Origin: Basidiobolus heterosporus B8920
Lineage: Eukaryota > Basidiobolomycota > Basidiobolomycetes > Basidiobolales > Basidiobolaceae
Length of the DNA: 23,227 nucleotides
NCBI GenBank assembly: GCA_000697455.1
Contig: JNET01035062.1
Location: 1-23,227 of the forward strand
Direction: 5' to 3'
Shown: positions 19,440 to 23,227 of the stretch, one piece after another
How the letters are laid out: each line of letters opens with the position of its first letter
Position numbering within the stretch: the stretch's first letter is position 1
Program-made: the position numbers and the translations under genes
Notes under the pieces: model-generated
What the model was told of the DNA's origin: nothing
The model's database searches: none
What the model saw: the letters and a program-made list of their open reading frames with translations, nothing else

Positions 19440-19943
19440 ATGGAAATCCGTTCCTTGAGAGTAGAAGACGTAAAGGGAGTCAAAGAATTCCTATTCAAGG
19501 TTATTGAAGAGGATTTTGGCTACAAGTTTAATCCAGATTGGCATTCTGATCTTGCCAACATGGAAGAGTATTATCTATCAAATCCTAGAAGCCATCTCTT
19601 GGTAGGATGGGGTCAAGATGGGGAGATTATCGGGACAGTAGCTATCCGTAAATATTCCAACAATTTTCCTGCGGTGAATCATCTTTACAACGACGAAACA
19701 ACATCCATGGTCGTCCGCCATTTTGTTGCAAAATCACAAAGAAACAAAGGAGTGGGTACGACGTTACTAAAGGCCATAGAAACCTATGCCAGAGAGTCAG
19801 GTATCGACACCTTGTACCTGCATACACAAACTACCATTCCAGGCTCTCTAGAGTACTGGCTGGCAAAGGGCTATAACATTGTTCTAGACGTCCAAGATGA
19901 ATTAGGAACTGTGCACTTAGATAAGCGCTTGGCACGAGTCTAA
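19440..19943 (+). CDS. GNAT-family N-acetyltransferase (167 aa, single exon)
   Basis: Acetyl-CoA-dependent acyltransferase of the GNAT superfamily; the acceptor substrate is unknown. The start is MEIRSLRVEDVKGVKEFLFK, the usual first beta strand and helix of the fold. An upstream in-frame ATG at 19371 adds 23 residues without homology and lies before the TATA box. Motif A is VVRHFVAKSQRNKGVGTTLL, with the Q-x-x-x-G-x-G pyrophosphate-binding loop. It is followed by a helix (IETYARESG), beta strand TLYLHT and the motif B segment SLEYWLAKGYNIV. No intron, targeting signal or membrane segment is seen. It lies between the lipase and OPT genes on the same strand. Single-exon structure in an intron-rich neighbourhood would fit recent acquisition from bacteria, but the evidence is weak. 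Small-molecule or peptide acetylation is the usual role of such enzymes. Confidence 0.88.
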   Translation: MEIRSLRVEDVKGVKEFLFKVIEEDFGYKFNPDWHSDLANMEEYYLSNPRSHLLVGWGQDGEIIGTVAIRKYSNNFPAVNHLYNDETTSMVVRHFVAKSQRNKGVGTTLLKAIETYARESGIDTLYLHTQTTIPGSLEYWLAKGYNIVLDVQDELGTVHLDKRLARV

Positions 19944-20479
19944 TAAACATCAGAAACGTTCTCAGCAGCGTCGACTTCCTCAATCGTATGGTTACGTAGC
20001 AGTCTCTTGTGGCAGTCTCGGAATGAAAGAATGTTCTTCTAGCACGCGCAACACTAATTACCTAATTAATCAGATTTGATTGCCTATTACGAACATTTTC
20101 TATTCAAGAATGGAAATAAAAATGGGGAGGGTTGGCTTAAGAAAACTGGTACAAACTGGTACATCGTTAACCTACATTTCTACCTAAATCTTGACAGTAG
20201 TAGCATCCGAAGATCCAATACAAGAGAGTTATTGATAACTTATGGGGTACGCATCTCCAGGTATGTTTCCATTGGATGGGATGAAAAGCATTGTATATCT
20301 TTATACCTACTGGGTCCACTGTATACTCGCTCTTTTTACCCTGAAATGGGTACACCACACAAAGTAAAAGGTTGGGTGATGGTTGAGTCAAGCCAAGGTC
20401 TAGGATTTTGTTTGTTTCCTGTCATGAATATCTATATAAAGCTACTTGATGGTCACTTCAGCCACATACCATATTAACC
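19944..20479 (+). promoter_or_regulatory. Intergenic region and OPT promoter
   Basis: 536 bp with no convincing gene; the long plus-strand open frame here has no ATG at its 5' end, overlaps the OPT TATA box and resembles nothing. A 10-bp direct repeat (aaactggtac twice) occurs near 20143-20162, and several other ggtac words are scattered. A TATA box for OPT is at 20433-20440. Confidence 0.5.
20433..20440 (+). promoter_or_regulatory. TATA box of the OPT transporter gene
   Basis: TATATAAA, 40 bp upstream of the ATG, consistent with a very short leader. Confidence 0.55.
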
Positions 20480-22542
20480 ATGAGCAGTGAAAAACCTCAT
20501 CCGGATAGCTTGAACAGCACACAAAGAGAGTTCACATGGTACGTGTTTCTTTTGCCAATGTTTTCACTTAAGATACTCATTAGGTCGCTTTCAATCCATA
20601 TAGGCGCTCAGCAATCATCGGCTCTTTACTTGGATGCGTTGTAGCAGCCTCTAACCTATACCTTGGTCTTAAAATCGGTTGGACATTTGGCGCCTCACTA
20701 TTCGGTGCCATATTTACTTTTGCAATAGTTAAGTCAATGACAAAGGTCCTACCGAAGGCTCTTGGTGGTGCCTATTTTGGACCCAAGGAAAATTGTACCG
20801 CGCAAACAGCCGCTAGCACAGCGGGCGGATTTAATGTAGGTTTTATAACGTGTATTCCGGCACTCTATCGACTAGGCTTGATGTCAAACGATGTGGTAGA
20901 TGATGTTGGTGCACTACTGATGTGGGCGACCTGTGCAGCATTCTATGGGATGTTCTTCGCCATTCCACTTCGTACTTATTTTGTGCTTAAACAAGACCTA
21001 CCATTTCCGAGCCCTCGAGCCACTGCTGAGTCGATTAAAGCTCTCCATGAGACGTTTACTGGTGAATCTGAAGCAATGAGAAAAGCAAAAGTAATGGCTG
21101 CAGGATTTGTCCTTTCGTTCGTTGTAGTTCTTCTCGCTTATTGGCTGTACTTTTTGGAAAGAATACATCTTATCTTCTGGCTAGGTACTGCCTTCGGAAG
21201 TACGCGTATGATGAATGCAGACAGAGTCTGGAGGTGGCAGTTGGAGCCGAACTTTGCATTCTTTGGTGCGGGGCTCATGACACCACCTCATACCTTAATC
21301 TCATTTCTGTTGGGTGCTCTTGTTGCTTATGGCATTGCTGGGCCATTGATGGTTGAATCAGGGTATCTTGTGGCTGCTTATGGTTTTGGTAAGCCAGGTA
21401 ATGGATCTGCTCAGGCTTGGTTCATTTGGCCAGGGATTTCCCTGATGCTGTTTACTTCATTCACTGAACTGGCAGTTCATTGGAGATCATTCAAAAATGC
21501 TCTGGTGGATGGTTGTGCGGTATTCCATTCAAAGTTGGTCCAGTACAGACATCGGATAAGCCAGAGGTCGCCTCAAATAATTGACCACGAAAAGGTTTCC
21601 CAAGAACCAAGCTTCTCGGACCCAGTCCCTGCTGAGAAGCAGATTCCTACCTCGTGGTGGGTTGGTGGACTAATTGTCTCGATAATTCTGACTTGCTGCG
21701 TCATGAACTTCTGGTTCCACATTCCAGTTTATCAATCGTTGTTAGCAGTAGTTCTTGCTTTTCCTCTCTCGATCATCGGGGTCCAGTGTGCAGGTGAAAC
21801 GGATATCAATCCAGTAAGCACCCTGGCAAAAGTGGTTCAACTGGCCTTTTGTAGAATGCCCGCTCCATCATTACATGATTTGCAACGATCTAACTTACTG
21901 TCAGCCTGCGTCACTTCATCCGCAGCAAATCAGTCAGTTGATATGGTTCAGGACTTGAAGGCTGGTCATCTTGTTGGAGCGTCACCGAGATCTCAATTCT
22001 TTGCGCAATTAGTCGGCTCTTGCTTTGCTGTGGGAGTGTCTGTATCGTTGTTTGTGCTGTACGCAAAAGCTTACCCGTGTATAATTCAGCCGATGGATCA
22101 TTGTGAGTTTGGGATGTCTGCTGCACTTGGCTGGGAAAATCTTACGAAAATCCTAACCACAGGTTCGCCTGTACCTATTGGGTCGATCATCTGCACCGCA
22201 ATATGTGATGTACCTGCTATTGTTACTGTTCTTGTACGCCACAACCTGATCCCTGAAAGTCGGAGATGGCTGGTTCCCAATTTTAATGCAGTAGGAATCG
22301 CATTTATCACACCACAACCAGCCATCCCAACTGCCATGTGCCTGTCCCTTCTAATCAGCTTACTATGGAAGCGACTGAATTTTCAAAACTACGAACATTA
22401 CCGAACCGTTCTAGCTGCTGGCTGGATCGCTGGTGTTGGTATCTCTGGTATTTGCAAGGCCGCTCTACAGATAGGTGGTGTAACTGAGCATCCAATCACG
22501 TGGAATTGCCCATATAATGAAGTGGGAGTGTCATTATGTTGA
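20480..22542 (+). CDS. OPT-superfamily transporter, YSL-like branch (665 aa, 2 exons)
   Basis: Multi-pass membrane transporter of the oligopeptide transporter superfamily, which takes up peptides or metal-chelate complexes with protons. Exon 1 is 20480-20538, the intron is 20539-20603 (GTACGT..TAG), and exon 2 is 20604-22542; the junction splits a Trp codon. After a short polar N-terminus (MSSEKPHPDSLNSTQREFTW) come many hydrophobic segments; I estimate 13-16. Family marks are SNLYLGLKIGWTFGASLFGA in the first membrane pair, GGAYFGPKENCTAQTAAS with the conserved N-x-x-x-Q segment, and the cytoplasmic FPSPRATAESIKALHETF. Later marks are GAGLMTPPHTLISFLLGALV, QCAGETDINPVS and VQDLKAGHLVGASPRSQF. 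The last two match the YSL/EspB branch more than the yeast OPT1 branch. There is a polar loop near residues 285-305. The substrate cannot be told from sequence; iron- or copper-chelate uptake is a family-based possibility. Confidence 0.93.
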
Positions 22543-23227
22543 ACAGCTACTTACCTTGTAGACATCATGTATGTACTTGTAAGTTTCAATTAAAATTTGT
22601 TTACTTGGGAATAGATTCATATCACTTACTCTAGTGTCACTCTCTTATGTATTTGAAACTTGGATGAAAAGTACCAATGGTTGTAGCCTTGACTTGTTAT
22701 TTACCTAAAGCAGCCATCTAGGACCTGCTGTGAATTTCTGTCATTAGGAATTTAACTCTTATCTTGCATTTGTGAGATATTTGTCACAGTTGAAATGCTC
22801 AAGATCATTTTGCATTAATTTCAAGATTATGAGATGTTGGATTTATGAAAAATCTCAAACATCAGCAAGTGAGCTGAAACCTCTGTAATATGCTCCCAGT
22901 GTTGTGAGATTTTGAGAATCAAAAGAATATATCGTTTTCACTTGTTAATTGATTGAAGATAAAGTTACTTGCATACTTTTGCTACAAAGTTGACAAAGCA
23001 ATATGTAGAATGTGTTAAGAAAGGTCCTGGGAACATGTGCTTAAAGTCTGGGGTCATTTGGACATGTTTGAGGAAGTCAAGTATTCTGGGTACTTACAAG
23101 TTGATGAACATAGTCTAAGTAAGACCCAAGTATGAGTTTTGGGTGAGAGCAAGTTGATAGGTAAATATAATAAGAGTGATAGCAAGTATGAATAATTAAG
23201 TGCTGATTATGTGAGTTTCTGTTGTGA
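22543..23227. other. AT-rich right-end region without recognised gene
   Basis: This is the 3' flank of the OPT gene (ATTAAA near 22579 may serve as poly(A) signal) followed by about 600 bp of AT-rich DNA with stop codons in every frame. It holds an imperfect hairpin at about 22833-22863 and repeated tgagat/tctca words. The texture differs from the compact spacers elsewhere and suggests decayed repeat DNA, but no element family was recognised. Confidence 0.45.

Noticed and set aside
20076-20477. Plus-strand open frame of 133 codons upstream of the OPT gene
   Set aside because: It lacks an ATG at its 5' end, includes the OPT TATA box and leader, and has no recognisable domain.
1-23227. CRISPR arrays, tRNA or rRNA genes
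   Set aside because: No spaced direct repeats, cloverleaf with A and B boxes, or rRNA-like sequence was seen on either strand by eye; a tRNAscan-SE and Rfam run would settle this.

Overview
The window looks like nuclear DNA of a fungus. Genes are split by many short introns (mostly 50-85 bp) with GTAAGT-like donors, CTAAC/CTAAT branch sites and TAG, CAG or AAG acceptors. The protein set is fungal: a Ppg1-type phosphatase, Nup82, and a kinesin-3 of the Unc104/UncA type. An early-diverging lineage (Mucoromycota- or Zoopagomycota-like) is my guess from intron density and protein style; the sequence alone does not prove it.

I resolved ten protein-coding genes; 40 introns were placed by reading frame, phase and splice motif. 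From left to right: a decayed Ty1/copia-type gag fossil at the left edge (about 1-572); an Esc1-like bHLH transcription factor (991-2550, minus); PPG1 (3258-4733, minus); mitochondrial ribosomal protein uL1m (4990-6081, minus); NUP82 (6445-9624, plus), divergent from uL1m; a kinesin-3 motor (10079-15421, minus), convergent with NUP82; ribosomal protein eS30 (16022-16261, plus), divergent from the kinesin; an unrecognised 148-aa protein with a presequence-like N-terminus (16624-17070, minus); a membrane-anchored class 3 lipase (17428-19215, plus); a GNAT acetyltransferase (19440-19943, plus); and an OPT-family transporter (20480-22542, plus). The right end (22543-23227) is AT-rich and has no recognisable gene.

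The left two thirds is conserved housekeeping content (translation, nuclear pore, vesicle transport, phosphatase signalling). The right third (lipase, GNAT, OPT) is intron-poor and accessory in character: three tandem plus-strand genes, each with a visible TATA box or similar element. Nothing shows that they form a pathway; lipid hydrolysis plus peptide or metal-chelate uptake would fit a nutrient-acquisition role, but this is inference.

I did not find a convincing undescribed biological system. The observations most worth checking are: the internal duplication in the copia gag fossil; the recurrence of 12-bp-period arrays in three separate intergenic regions; first coding exons of only 3 or 4 nt in eS30 and NUP82; the frequent AAG acceptors; the single 3.26-kb exon in an otherwise finely split kinesin gene; and an orphan exon-like reading frame in the kinesin/eS30 spacer.
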